Of a stretch of 64,000 nt of DNA, positions 26,248 through 35,700 are shown in pieces. How positions within the stretch are numbered: position 1 is the stretch's first letter; every line of letters begins with the position of its first letter. The stretch lies in the NCBI RefSeq assembly GCF_000381545.1, contig NZ_KB906673.1, positions 372,001 to 436,000 on the forward strand. Direction: 5' to 3'. The notes beneath the pieces were generated by a model. It was given only the letters and a program-made list of their open reading frames with translations, ran no database searches and was not told the origin of the DNA. This DNA comes from Rhodonellum psychrophilum GCM71 = DSM 17998. GTDB taxonomy: Bacteria > Bacteroidota > Bacteroidia > Cytophagales > Cyclobacteriaceae. A program made the translations under genes and the position numbers.

Positions 26248-27222
26248 ATGAAAAATACGCTTAGGATCTTGGGAATGATCCTTTCGGGGGGGATGTTTTT
26301 CACAAGTACAACCTTCGGCCAACAGCTGCCTCAATTTAGCCAATACGTTTTCAACAACTTACAAGTAAACCCTGGATATGCAGGGTATAAGGGACAAGCT
26401 TTTGTACAGTCCACATATCGAAGCCAATGGGTGACTTTTCCAGGAGCGCCAAAAACTTTTTCGGTTGTTGCGGACCTCAGTGCAAAAGAAGGATTGATGG
26501 GTTTTGGGTTTTCACTGGTCTCGGACCAAATTGGTCCCACAGGAACTACCACGGCAATGCTCACTTATGCTTACCGCATTCGGATTGGGCAAGAATCTTT
26601 TTTGTCCCTTGGCGTCAGTGGAGGGGCATCCGAATATGTCCTTGATGGAGATTTGTTGATGCCAGGTGATGCTGATGATCCTGATTTGCCACAGGGAAGA
26701 ACAAATATATTCACCCCCAATATGAATGCAGGGCTTTTTTTCAACAGCAATCGATTCTTTGCAGGTTTCAGCACTTTCAATATGGTAGGCAAAAAAGCAT
26801 TGGAAAGGGAAGACATTGCCTTGGCTTATCACAGCTTTCATTTTTTTCTGACCGCCGGAGCTTTGATTCCTTTATCTGAAAATGTTCAGTTCAAGCCTTC
26901 TTTTTTGATCAAAGAGGTGAAAGGAATCCCTACCAATTATGATTTGAATACGATGTTTCTTTTTATGGAAAGACTGTGGATCGGCGCATCTTATCGCTCC
27001 AACCTGAAAATGAAAGAAGAAAATCTTCAGGGAAATCTAAATCAAAGAAAAGCAATCGCATTTCTCACTGAAATATTTGCCACGGAAAAATTGAGAATAG
27101 GCTATGCCTATGACCACAACCTGAGTGAAATCAACAATTATCGGGACAATTCACACGAGTTTTCCTTGGGGTTCTTTATTTCTCCCAAAAAAGGATTTCC
27201 GACAAATGGAAAGTGGTTTTAG
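26248..27222 (+). CDS. PorP/SprF family type IX secretion outer-membrane protein
   Basis: 324 residues with a signal peptide (ends TTFGQQ, ~residue 25). The start of the mature part, LPQFSQYVFNNLQVNPGYAG, is the family hallmark, followed by SQWVTFPGAPKTFSVVADL. The remainder is rich in alternating beta-strand pattern and ends in an aromatic (KWF), typical of outer-membrane barrels. SprF-like proteins are needed for delivery or attachment of the partner surface protein encoded next to them, so it probably serves the cargo gene immediately upstream. The TAG stop overlaps the TAA stop of the convergent M23 gene. Confidence 0.92.
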   Translation: MKNTLRILGMILSGGMFFTSTTFGQQLPQFSQYVFNNLQVNPGYAGYKGQAFVQSTYRSQWVTFPGAPKTFSVVADLSAKEGLMGFGFSLVSDQIGPTGTTTAMLTYAYRIRIGQESFLSLGVSGGASEYVLDGDLLMPGDADDPDLPQGRTNIFTPNMNAGLFFNSNRFFAGFSTFNMVGKKALEREDIALAYHSFHFFLTAGALIPLSENVQFKPSFLIKEVKGIPTNYDLNTMFLFMERLWIGASYRSNLKMKEENLQGNLNQRKAIAFLTEIFATEKLRIGYAYDHNLSEINNYRDNSHEFSLGFFISPKKGFPTNGKWF

Positions 27223-28520
27223 CGGGATGACTTCACTCCTGGTTTGGTAGTAGCAACCAATTTTTCAGGGGTTTCAGTGAAAGTAATTGCTGCCAGTTGA
27301 TTGAGTTTTTCCATTTTGACTTGGTCAAAAGCCATTTTGTTTTCTTTGGAAATGGGATTGGAGGGTGGGATTTTTTCCTGAAGCCAATCTTCTTGTTTCC
27401 CATTTTTCCAAAACCTAAAACACAAATGCGGCCCAGTGGCCAAACCTGTACTTCCGACAAAACCGATCACTTGTCCCTGTCTTATCTTGGAGCCAGGCTT
27501 CATTCCTGAAGCAATTTTGGACATGTGCAGGTATTGGGTGGTGTATGTACCGTTGTGTTTGATTTTCACATAATTTCCATTTGCGCTTGTATATCGCGCC
27601 TCAAGGACTGTTCCGTCACCTACTGATCGGATTTCTGTGCCCGTTGGTGCTGCATAATCGGTTCCAAGGTGGGCTTTGTATCTTTTTTGGACAGGGTGGA
27701 ATCTTTTCAGATTGTATCTGGAGCTGATTCTGGTGAATTTCAGAGGATCTCTTAGGAAAGCTTTTTTGAAACTATTTCCGTCTTGGTCAAAGAAGTTCAC
27801 TTCCCCGTCTTGTTCAAAAGGGATGGCGGGATAGGACTCTCCATTGTGTTCAAAAAAGGCCAATTCAATATTTCCATTCCCAATTATCTGGTCTTCAACC
27901 AACTTTTGCTCATAGACGATTTTGAATTTGTCGCCTTTTTGAAGTCTTTGGAAATCAACTGCCCAACCGTACAGATCCGCAAATTGATCAACCATATCCG
28001 GCGTTATGCCGACCTCCGTCATGTTCACATAAAGATTGCTGGAAATCGTTCCGCCAATCTCAATCTTTCTCAATTCAACAGGTTTTTCTTCTTTATAAAC
28101 TTCTACATCATCCAATTTAAAAACGACATATTCAGCAGGGTTGGGTTCGTAGATAAAAAACTGGGCTTTGGAGGAATCCTTAGGTGTCAATACGGTGAAC
28201 TTCTTGTTGAGGGCGATTTTTCTGACGTCAAAAATATCCTTGGATTTTTTGGCGATTTCATCAATGATCTGGTAAGGAATATTGAATGGTGCGAGAATAG
28301 TGGACAAAGTAGCATTTTTACCGACAACGCCTTCTACGATGTCTAATTCGTTGACATTGATCCCATAAAGCATCAAATCCTCCTTCATTTCTACCTCGAC
28401 ATCGAGGGAGGAATGAAGTTCTTCCTCTGCCAGCAGCGCCTTATTTTGATTCGAATGGAGATAAATCCCATTCCCCAAGGCCAACAGTAAAAAGCCCACT
28501 CCTAACCATTTTTTGTTCAT
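27219..28520 (-). CDS. M23 (LytM) family metallopeptidase with a variant zinc motif
   Basis: 433 residues with an N-terminal membrane/signal segment (~5-20). A LysM/OapA-like region (~55-140) precedes a spacer and the LytM fold (~262-380). Zinc ligands His284 and Asp288 (HLGTD) and His332 (YLHMS) are visible. The final HxH motif reads GPHLCFRFW, with His365 kept but the second His replaced by Cys367. Cys could still bind zinc. Expected role: cutting peptidoglycan cross-links in the periplasm, or acting in cell-division/envelope control if the site is inactive. It is convergent with the PorP/SprF gene, sharing four bases. Confidence 0.88.
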   Translation of the reverse strand: MNKKWLGVGFLLLALGNGIYLHSNQNKALLAEEELHSSLDVEVEMKEDLMLYGINVNELDIVEGVVGKNATLSTILAPFNIPYQIIDEIAKKSKDIFDVRKIALNKKFTVLTPKDSSKAQFFIYEPNPAEYVVFKLDDVEVYKEEKPVELRKIEIGGTISSNLYVNMTEVGITPDMVDQFADLYGWAVDFQRLQKGDKFKIVYEQKLVEDQIIGNGNIELAFFEHNGESYPAIPFEQDGEVNFFDQDGNSFKKAFLRDPLKFTRISSRYNLKRFHPVQKRYKAHLGTDYAAPTGTEIRSVGDGTVLEARYTSANGNYVKIKHNGTYTTQYLHMSKIASGMKPGSKIRQGQVIGFVGSTGLATGPHLCFRFWKNGKQEDWLQEKIPPSNPISKENKMAFDQVKMEKLNQLAAITFTETPEKLVATTKPGVKSSR

Positions 28521-28829
28521 TTTCTTTCAATAATTGGGTTCAATTGGATCAAAGGAATTTAAATTTCGGTCAAATTCCAAATTAAAGTCTGACTAAATCC
28601 TTTTAATAAGTATCCTCGCTATTTTTTAAAAACGATTTCATGCTGTAAAAAAGTATATTCAGTGGTTTTATTGTTTAGCTAATTTTTTTCGGAAGGATTG
28701 TAAAATCAATATTTTCTTCCCCTTTTTATTGATTTTTCTCGAAGTTTATACGGAATATTTTGTTTCATTTTAGAATACTAAAGTCTGTTTGCCTATCTTT
28801 GTCCACTTTAAAAAACAGAAGATTCAACC
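28521..28829. other. Divergent promoter region of the M23 peptidase and aspS
   Basis: 309 AT-rich bases without a reading frame that I can support. TATCTTTG at 28794-28801, 28 bases before the aspS ATG, matches the -7 consensus TAnnTTTG; the expected -33 place is weak (TTTA). No repeat element or hairpin terminator is seen. Confidence 0.5.
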
Positions 28830-30587
28830 ATGCTTAGAACTCATACTTGCGGAGAATTACGCCTGACAGATGTAAACAAAGAAGTAACCCTAGCAGGATG
28901 GGTTCAGCGCGTCAGAAATAAAGGAGGCTTGATTTGGGTGGATTTAAGGGATCGATATGGGCTGACCCAATTGATTTTTGAAGAAGATTCTTCGGAAAAA
29001 TCCCTTTTGGAAAAAGCCGCTTCCCTTGGCCGTGAATTTGTCATCCATGTCAAAGGAAGGGTCATTGAGAGAACTTCCAAAAACCCAAAAATGCCGACCG
29101 GTGAGATAGAAATCAAAGCCGATTTTTTAGAGGTTTTGAATGCCGCCAAAGTCCCACCTTTTATCATTGAGGATGAGACGGATGGAGGCGATGAGTTGAG
29201 GATGCGGTACCGTTACCTTGATTTGAGAAGAAATGTGGTTCGGGAAAAACTCCAACTCCGACACCGGATGATGCAGGAGACTCGAAAATACATGGACGGT
29301 GAAGACTTCATCGAGGTAGAAACTCCGGTATTGATCAAATCCACTCCCGAGGGAGCGAGGGATTTTGTGGTTCCAAGCCGAATCAACCCAGGCGAGTTTT
29401 ATGCCCTTCCCCAATCCCCTCAGACTTTTAAGCAATTGCTGATGGTCAGTGGATTTGACAGGTATTTTCAAATTGTAAAATGCTTTCGGGATGAAGATTT
29501 GAGAGCCGATCGGCAGCCGGAATTCACCCAGATTGATTGCGAAATGTCTTTTGTGAGCCAAGAGGACATCTTAAATACATTCGAAGGATTGACCAAGCAT
29601 TTGTTCAAAAATGTGAAGGGCGTAGAGTTGGAAGAAGTCAAAATGATGACTTATGCCGAAGCCATGGAATCCTATGGAAACGACAAGCCGGATTTGAGGT
29701 TTGATATGAAATTTGCCAACCTGAATGCAGTTGCCCAAGGCAATGGTTTTCCGATTTTTGACCAAGCCGAATTGGTGCTTGGTATCGCTGCTGGAGGTGC
29801 CGGGGAATATACCCGCAAGCAAATCGATGCGCTGACCGAATGGGTGAAACGTCCACAAATCGGTGCAAAAGGACTTGTCTATGTGAAATGCAATCTGGAC
29901 GGAACGTTCAAATCCTCCGTGGATAAATTTTACGGCCAAGAGGACTTGAAATCCTGGGCAGAAAAAACCGGTGCAGTTCCGGGAGATTTGATCTTGGTCT
30001 TGAGTGGCGAAGAGAAGTCCACCCGCAAGCAGATGTCTGAGTTGAGATTGAAAATGGGTGAAGAATTGGGATTGAGAGACCGAAATGTTTTCAAACCACT
30101 TTGGGTAGTCGATTTCCCACTTTTGGAGTGGGACGAAGAAAGCCAAAGGTTTCATGCCATGCATCACCCCTTTACGTCTCCCAAGAAAGAGGACATTCCC
30201 ATGTTGGAAACCGATCCGGGAGCGGTCAGGGCAAATGCCTACGATTTGGTCATCAATGGGGTGGAAATCGGCGGTGGATCCATCAGGATTCACGATCGTG
30301 CCACGCAGCAATTGATGTTCAAGCACCTAGGCTTTTCCGATGAGGAAGCGCAAAAGCAGTTTGGGTTTTTGATGGAAGCTTTCGAATATGGAGCGCCTCC
30401 ACATGGAGGAATCGCTTTCGGATTCGATAGACTCTGTGCCATCTTTGGTGGCTCGGATTCGATCAGGGACTATATCGCCTTTCCAAAGAACAATTCTGGA
30501 AGAGATGTGATGATCGATTCGCCGAGTACGATCTCTGAGCAGCAGTTAAAGGAGCTTGCCATCAAGGTAGATTTGACAAAAAACTAA
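28830..30587 (+). CDS. aspS: Aspartyl-tRNA synthetase
   Basis: 585 residues, the usual bacterial AspRS length. It charges tRNA-Asp with aspartate in the cytoplasm. The N-terminal OB-fold anticodon domain (~1-105) contains [19 protein letters not shown]. Class II motif 2 is [18 protein letters not shown] with Arg220. The bacterial GAD insertion lies at ~300-420, and motif 3 is [10 protein letters not shown] with Arg534. [12 protein letters not shown] is also typical. The enzyme looks intact. I cannot tell from sequence whether it is discriminating or non-discriminating for tRNA-Asn. Confidence 0.98.
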   Translation: MLRTHTCGELRLTDVNKEVTLAGWVQRVRNKGGLIWVDLRDRYGLTQLIFEEDSSEKSLLEKAASLGREFVIHVKGRVIERTSKNPKMPTGEIEIKADFLEVLNAAKVPPFIIEDETDGGDELRMRYRYLDLRRNVVREKLQLRHRMMQETRKYMDGEDFIEVETPVLIKSTPEGARDFVVPSRINPGEFYALPQSPQTFKQLLMVSGFDRYFQIVKCFRDEDLRADRQPEFTQIDCEMSFVSQEDILNTFEGLTKHLFKNVKGVELEEVKMMTYAEAMESYGNDKPDLRFDMKFANLNAVAQGNGFPIFDQAELVLGIAAGGAGEYTRKQIDALTEWVKRPQIGAKGLVYVKCNLDGTFKSSVDKFYGQEDLKSWAEKTGAVPGDLILVLSGEEKSTRKQMSELRLKMGEELGLRDRNVFKPLWVVDFPLLEWDEESQRFHAMHHPFTSPKKEDIPMLETDPGAVRANAYDLVINGVEIGGGSIRIHDRATQQLMFKHLGFSDEEAQKQFGFLMEAFEYGAPPHGGIAFGFDRLCAIFGGSDSIRDYIAFPKNNSGRDVMIDSPSTISEQQLKELAIKVDLTKN

Positions 30588-30599
30588 GTATCTCTATTA

Positions 30600-30657
30600 T
30601 ATCCGCCTATCCAGTTTTCTTTTCAAAGAGGAGCATGGGTAGGTGGATAATTTTTTT
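30600..30657 (+). terminator. Intrinsic terminator of aspS
   Basis: TATCCGCCTATCC (30600-30612) pairs with GGGTAGGTGGATA (30637-30649), allowing two G-U pairs, and a run of seven T follows. It argues against the 65-codon frame that starts inside it at 30643. Confidence 0.85.
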
Positions 30658-30846
30658 ATCAGGAAGGAAGACTTGGCTTTTTCAGGAAGTTTTTTAACGA
30701 ATAAACCTTGTTTTTTTAAGAATGGGAACATTATTGGAATGGGGTCAATTTTTTTAGAGCAGCATCATTTTTTTATAAACAGAAGCTTATTCTTCCCATC
30801 TCTTTATGAATGCCCGTTGGATTTTAGGGAATCCATATAAAATCGC

Positions 30847-31539
30847 TCATGCCTTTACGGATAAATAATGGCTTCTTATCCCCATCACGATCAGCAGTTG
30901 GGCGACGATATAGGTACCCATCACAAGGACGCCTGACTCTGGGAAGGGGTTGAAAAAAAGATTCAGGGCCAAAATGCCGTCGGAAATCATAAAAAACAAG
31001 CCACCGATAAATACCTGCCAGAAACTCTCGGGTATGGTTTTATGGTATCTTTCCCTGGCCGTAGTCACCATCATTACGATCACCAAAACATAGATGATGA
31101 CGGGGATTTTCATCTCGTGAAGATTGGGCTGGATCAGGTAATAGACAAAAGCCGCGGAGATGTATATGGGAAGATTGTACAGAAAGAGCTTGATAAAATT
31201 GACCTTCCCGATTTCGAAAGGTTTGTTTTGGCTGATTTTAAATCCGATGATCAAACAAATATGGGCCATTAGAAAAGCGCCAAGACCATACAGAAACAGA
31301 TTCGGGAAAAGCAATAGAATGTCTCCCAGCCAAGAAAAGAAAAGCGCCGAAAGCATGGACTTTCTTAAAATTGTGCCTTCGATCACTTTGCTGATCTGAA
31401 AAAAATACATAAATAAACTTAAGATAATGAGTGGCTTGGAATAAATCCTGAGGTCGGAATCTCCCTGAGCCGTAAAAAAAAGATCCAAAACCCCAATAAT
31501 CAAGAACAAATACAGCCAAAGGATATTGTTATTTTTCAT
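30847..31539 (-). CDS. YhhN/TMEM86 family protein, putative lysoplasmalogenase
   Basis: 230 residues, almost wholly hydrophobic with seven or eight membrane helices. The family pattern is visible in FFSWLGDILLL (Asp in the helix), GAFLMAHICLIIGF and GGLFFMISDGILALN, which hold the conserved acidic residues. YhhN proteins cut the vinyl-ether bond of lysoplasmalogens, releasing a fatty aldehyde; whether that is the substrate here is unknown. It is divergent from the Oar-like receptor gene, and an 11-bp periodic half-site array lies 76 bases upstream of its ATG. Confidence 0.82.
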   Translation of the reverse strand: MKNNNILWLYLFLIIGVLDLFFTAQGDSDLRIYSKPLIILSLFMYFFQISKVIEGTILRKSMLSALFFSWLGDILLLFPNLFLYGLGAFLMAHICLIIGFKISQNKPFEIGKVNFIKLFLYNLPIYISAAFVYYLIQPNLHEMKIPVIIYVLVIVMMVTTARERYHKTIPESFWQVFIGGLFFMISDGILALNLFFNPFPESGVLVMGTYIVAQLLIVMGIRSHYLSVKA

Positions 31540-31614
31540 CCGTTACTAATTTTTTGTGTTAAATATATACAGAATCCAGCCATTTGTATCTGTAAAACGG
31601 CGTAAAGTTTCGGA

Positions 31615-31642
31615 TTAACATTTTCTTAAAGATTTGTTAACA
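31615..31642 (-). promoter_or_regulatory. 11-bp periodic TGTTAA half-site array facing the lysoplasmalogenase gene
   Basis: On the plus strand TTAACA (31615), TTAAAG (31626) and TTAACA (31637) recur exactly every 11 bases; on the minus strand they read TGTTAA, CTTTAA, TGTTAA toward the gene at 31539. Direct repeats on one DNA turn are how OmpR/PhoB-type response regulators bind. Confidence 0.5.
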
Positions 31643-31750
31643 TTTGAAATGACCTCAGAACTTAATTTCAAAATAAAGCGAAAAAACGAGACTCAAAACC
31701 ATGATAAATGTAAAATAATGGAAAAAAAGAAAATTTCCTTTGCTATTTAA

Positions 31751-31802
31751 TGTTAAGGAATTGTTAAGTAATATTGTGAATAAATGTTAAAACTTAACAT
31801 TT
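31751..31802 (+). promoter_or_regulatory. Periodic TGTTAA half-site array and palindrome facing the receptor gene
   Basis: TGTTAAG at 31751 and again at 31762 (11 bases apart), then TGTGAA at 31775 and TGTTAA at 31785. The last is part of a perfect 9-base inverted repeat, AAATGTTAA (31782-31790) and TTAACATTT (31794-31802). The array ends 29 bases before the -7 box of the receptor gene, an activator position. Confidence 0.5.
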
Positions 31803-31830
31803 AGAAAAATAAAAACTAGGTTTTCTCTTC

Positions 31831-31838
31831 TACATTTG
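31831..31838 (+). promoter_or_regulatory. -7 promoter box of the receptor gene
   Basis: TACATTTG matches TAnnTTTG. The -33 place (about 31806) is GAAA rather than TTTG, so the promoter probably needs an activator. Transcription should start near 31845, which rules out the upstream in-frame start at 31836. Confidence 0.6.
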
Positions 31839-31898
31839 TACTCGGAAAACCAAAACAGAATTAAATCCATTATTCAAATTCCACAAAAATCAAAAATT

Positions 31899-34800
31899 AT
31901 GAGGCAAACTTTACTAAAAGGTCTATTTGCGGTGGTGATGCTGTTTTTCGCAGCGAATACCGTGATGGCACAAGTTACAACAAGTTCCGTTCAAGGACTT
32001 GTTACCGATTCTTCAGGAGAAACACTTCCTGGAGCGAATGTCGTGGCAATCCATGAGCCGTCCGGTACTAGATACGGTGCTGTTTCCAACATCAATGGAA
32101 GGTTTACGCTACCAAATTTAAGAATTGGTGGTCCTTACACCATTCAAGTGAGTTTTATCGGTTACCAAACCCAATCTTTCACGGGAATTAGCCTAAGACT
32201 TGGTGAGCCTTATGCTTTGAATGCTGTATTGAGTGATGGAAGTACGGATTTGAATGAAGTGATCATCACTGCCACGTCTTCTTCTGATTTTAATTCGAAT
32301 AGAACTGGAACGGCGACAAACATCAGCAAGGAGCAGCTCAATGCACTTCCTCAAATCAACAGAAGTGTTACTGAATTTACAAGATTGACTCCTCAAGCAA
32401 ATGGAACTTCATTTGCCGGTAGAGACGCCAGATACAATAACCTTCAAATAGATGGTGCAAACTTCAACAACGCATTTGGATTGAGTGGAAATCCACTGCC
32501 AGGTGGAAATGCACAACCGATCTCTTTGGATGCGATCGAGGAAATCACGGTTAACATCGCACCCTTTGATGTCACCCAATCTGGATTTACTGGAGCAGGT
32601 ATCAATGCGGTAACAAAATCAGGAACGAACACGATTCAAGGTTCCGCCTATTATTTCGCCAAAAACCAAGATCTTCAGGGAAGAAGAATTGGTGACAATG
32701 AAATTGAAAGAGTGGATGCCGGCACTCAAAACTTCGGCTTTAGATTAGGTGGTCCGATCATCAAAAATAAATTGTTCTTTTTCGTGAATGCGGAAAGAGA
32801 AGAGCAAACCGGAGCAAATGCTAGTGGAACCAACCTTTGGAGACCTTCCGCAGATGGTGTTGCTGATGCCCAAAACAATATTTCAAGGGTAACAAGACCA
32901 GAATTGGAATCAGTGAGAAATCACTTGCTCAACGTTTGGGATTACGATCCAGGAAGATATGAAGGATACGCTTCAGAGGCCAAACAATTCAATACCAAGT
33001 TTTTGGCAAGAGTGGATTGGAACATCAACGAGAAGAATAAACTTGCTGTGAGATACAACCAAGTAGTCGGTATCTCTAACCAATTGGCAAACGGCAATTC
33101 AGGTCCGTCTCCAAGATCCCCTTTCAACAGGGTTTCTGAAAATTCCATGACCTTTGAAAATGGTAACTATGGGTTTGAAAACTCTGTAAGATCAGTAACC
33201 GCTGAATTGAACAGTTATATTTCTCCGAAAGTTTCCAACCAGTTGTTGGCCACTTATTCCAGAATCCAGGACAAAAGAACCTCACCATCTGATCAAATAT
33301 TTCCATTTGTGGATATTTGGGATGCAGGCAGAGGGAATGGTGATGCCAATTATATGAGTTTTGGTACTGAATTGTTCACATTCAACAACGATGTCATCAA
33401 CAACAACTACTCGATCATCAACAATTTGACTTATGTAGAAGGCAAACATACCATCACTGGTGGAGTGGCTTTCGAAGTACAAAATTTTGGTAACAGTTTT
33501 ACAAGAGCGGGGACTTCTTATTACAGATACGCTTCTGTGGAGGATTTCTTGACCACAGGAACACCAAATGAAGTTGCTCCTATCACTTTTGCCTTGACTT
33601 ATCCATATGCAGGTCAAGAGACATATGCAAGGGTGAATTTTGGATTGGCTTCTATGTATGTTCAGGATAGATACAGTGTCAATGATAGATTGGCTGTTAC
33701 TTTCGGTGTAAGAGCTGAGTTGCCACTTTATCTGAATGAATTGACTCCAAATCCATCTATTAATGCAATCACTCTCCAAAATCAATTTGGAATGCCAACC
33801 AATTACGATTCTGGCACATGGCCAAAATCTAGGTTGATGGTTTCCCCAAGAGCTGGTTTCAACTTTGACGTGAACGGTGACAGAAGCTTAGTCCTTAGAG
33901 GAGGAACTGGTGTATTCTCTGGTAGAGTACCATTTGTATGGTTGACGAATATGCCAACTGCTTCAGGTGTTTTGCAAAATACAATCGAGCCAGGAAGTTA
34001 TGCGCAAGTTGCTCCTTGGATAGGTAATATCACTTTTAACCCAGACAGATACCATTATGTGAAAAACCCTCCTGCTGGTGGTGAAAATGTATTCATCTCC
34101 AGCCCAGCTGGCGGAGCTCCGGGATCTTTCGCCCTAGTGGACCAAGATTTCAGAATGCCAATGGTATGGAGATCCAGTTTGGGTGCGGATTATAAATTAC
34201 CAAACACACCTTTTGTTTTGACCACTGATCTCCTTTATACAAGAGATATCAATGCCGTCTTCCAATATGGTGCAAACAGGGCGGTTTCTAACCTCAGAAT
34301 GAATTATGGATCCAGTGGAGAACCAGGTGATGCTGGTGATACAAGAGAATTGGTCCAAGGGGCATCTGCTACTTACAATCCAGTGATGGGAGCCAATAAT
34401 GCAACTATTTTGACAAACACAAGCGTCAAAGGATATGCATTGAGTGCTACAGTAGGACTGACCGTTCCTGATTTCAGAGGATTCTCTGGATCGGTGTTCT
34501 ACACTTACTCTGAGGCACAAGAAGTTTCTGCAAACGCAGGTTCTTCCGCCAACTCTGCATGGGGTGGAAGCCCAACGATCAATAGTCCAAATGATCAGAT
34601 GTTGAATATTTCCAACTTTGCATTGCCGCACAGGGTCATTGCAAGCATGAACTACAGGATCGAGTATGCAAACCATTTTGCAACTACCTTTGGTGTGTTT
34701 TTTAATGGATCGCACCAAGGAAGATTCTCTTATGTATATGGAAACGACCTGAACGGTGATGGCATCAATGCTGATCTTCTTTACCTTCCAAGAAATTCAA

Positions 34801-35252
34801 ATGATTTGAACTTTGTGAACATCGTTCAAAGTGGCAATGTGGTTTTCACAGCACAGGAGCAAAGAGATGCATTTGATGCATTTGTTTCTGCCAACGGTTT
34901 GGAAAAATACAGAGGCGAATACGTCCCTAGAAATGCTTTCTTGTCTCCTTGGTTGAACAGGTTTGACGTCAGGGTACTTCAGGATATTTATACCAATATC
35001 GGTGCAAGAAGAAATACACTTCAACTTTCCCTTGACATTGTGAACTTTGGAAATCTCTTGAATAACGAATGGGGAATTCAGGAAAATCTGAATAATGCTC
35101 AAAGATTGTTGTCAAGATCAGGCTCAGTTAGTGCAACACCTGCCTTCAACATGGTTAGAGTTTCCAACCAATTGCCGAATACTCCGTTCCAAAATGCATC
35201 TGGTTTTGGAACGACTTGGAGCATGCAAGTTGGTTTGAGATATATTTTCTAA
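31899..35252 (+). CDS. TonB-dependent receptor, Oar-like, with carboxypeptidase-regulatory domain
   Basis: 1117 residues from MRQTLLKGLF; the open frame begins at 31836, but its promoter overlaps that start. The signal peptide ends at about VMA. A carboxypeptidase-regulatory-like beta-sandwich follows (~25-105, SSVQGLVTDSSGETLPGAN), then LNEVIITAT, then a plug domain (RTGTATNISKEQLNALPQ, QIDGANFNNAFGLSG) and a long outer-membrane barrel ending in GLRYIF. Oar-like receptors import or export large ligands with TonB energy; no SusD partner is adjacent, so it is not a SusCD polysaccharide pair. Arg is written mostly as AGA and Pro as CCA, a stronger bias than in its neighbours, consistent with high expression. 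Confidence 0.93.
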   Translation: MRQTLLKGLFAVVMLFFAANTVMAQVTTSSVQGLVTDSSGETLPGANVVAIHEPSGTRYGAVSNINGRFTLPNLRIGGPYTIQVSFIGYQTQSFTGISLRLGEPYALNAVLSDGSTDLNEVIITATSSSDFNSNRTGTATNISKEQLNALPQINRSVTEFTRLTPQANGTSFAGRDARYNNLQIDGANFNNAFGLSGNPLPGGNAQPISLDAIEEITVNIAPFDVTQSGFTGAGINAVTKSGTNTIQGSAYYFAKNQDLQGRRIGDNEIERVDAGTQNFGFRLGGPIIKNKLFFFVNAEREEQTGANASGTNLWRPSADGVADAQNNISRVTRPELESVRNHLLNVWDYDPGRYEGYASEAKQFNTKFLARVDWNINEKNKLAVRYNQVVGISNQLANGNSGPSPRSPFNRVSENSMTFENGNYGFENSVRSVTAELNSYISPKVSNQLLATYSRIQDKRTSPSDQIFPFVDIWDAGRGNGDANYMSFGTELFTFNNDVINNNYSIINNLTYVEGKHTITGGVAFEVQNFGNSFTRAGTSYYRYASVEDFLTTGTPNEVAPITFALTYPYAGQETYARVNFGLASMYVQDRYSVNDRLAVTFGVRAELPLYLNELTPNPSINAITLQNQFGMPTNYDSGTWPKSRLMVSPRAGFNFDVNGDRSLVLRGGTGVFSGRVPFVWLTNMPTASGVLQNTIEPGSYAQVAPWIGNITFNPDRYHYVKNPPAGGENVFISSPAGGAPGSFALVDQDFRMPMVWRSSLGADYKLPNTPFVLTTDLLYTRDINAVFQYGANRAVSNLRMNYGSSGEPGDAGDTRELVQGASATYNPVMGANNATILTNTSVKGYALSATVGLTVPDFRGFSGSVFYTYSEAQEVSANAGSSANSAWGGSPTINSPNDQMLNISNFALPHRVIASMNYRIEYANHFATTFGVFFNGSHQGRFSYVYGNDLNGDGINADLLYLPRNSNDLNFVNIVQSGNVVFTAQEQRDAFDAFVSANGLEKYRGEYVPRNAFLSPWLNRFDVRVLQDIYTNIGARRNTLQLSLDIVNFGNLLNNEWGIQENLNNAQRLLSRSGSVSATPAFNMVRVSNQLPNTPFQNASGFGTTWSMQVGLRYIF

Positions 35253-35320
35253 TAAAATAATTATTTAAAAAAAAAGGCCACTCTTTTGAGGAGGGTACTG
35301 AAAAAGTGGTTAATTATCAA

Positions 35321-35357
35321 AAGAGGCTGTTTTCTATGTAGCAAACAGCCTCTTTTT
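35321..35357 (+). terminator. Intrinsic terminator of the receptor gene
   Basis: AAGAGGCTGTTT (35321-35332) pairs with AAACAGCCTCTT (35343-35354), and T-rich sequence follows. Confidence 0.9.
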
Positions 35358-35700
35358 CTGTAAAGTATTTGGGTCCGGACTCATAACTACATTCGTACAG
35401 ACGATTCTCAGAGCCTTTATTTTATTATTCAAGAGTTTTAAAATATTTAAGGACTTTTTCAGTGGCCTCCTTTTGAGTGGCCTTTTTTTTTTTAAATACC
35501 AATAAGCAAACAATTGAACACAAAGGGAAATGGGCTCCTATGAAACAGACCTTCCTTTCCATTCTGTACTTTACACATAAACACCACTGATCGCCCAGCG
35601 CAGCCATCTGTGTTTAATTTGTTTTTTTCAGACATGGATTACTTTTAAATTTGCATTTGGTAACCTTATTTCCTTCTCCACTGTTATAGCCGAACCACCA
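35358..35700. other. Intergenic region before the hydrolase-RND operon
   Basis: 343 bases without a supported gene. CCTCCTTTTGAGTGGCC followed by a T-run at 35466-35492 may be a weak second terminator; its GGCCACTC plus A-run is repeated in inverted form at 35267-35282. TAAATTTG at 35646-35653, 47 bases before the next ATG, fits the -7 promoter consensus, with a TTTG at 35618-35621. Confidence 0.45.

Noticed and set aside
30643-30840. 65-codon plus-strand frame after aspS
   Set aside because: It begins inside the aspS terminator and is low-complexity Phe/Ile-rich; no promoter or family.
31836-31898. Upstream in-frame start for the TonB-dependent receptor
   Set aside because: It overlaps the TACATTTG -7 box, so it would precede the transcription start; MRQTLLKGLF at 31899 gives a normal signal peptide.
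35425-35607. 60-codon minus-strand frame before the alpha/beta hydrolase
   Set aside because: Ends in poly-Lys from the A/T-run, crosses a possible terminator and has no family character.
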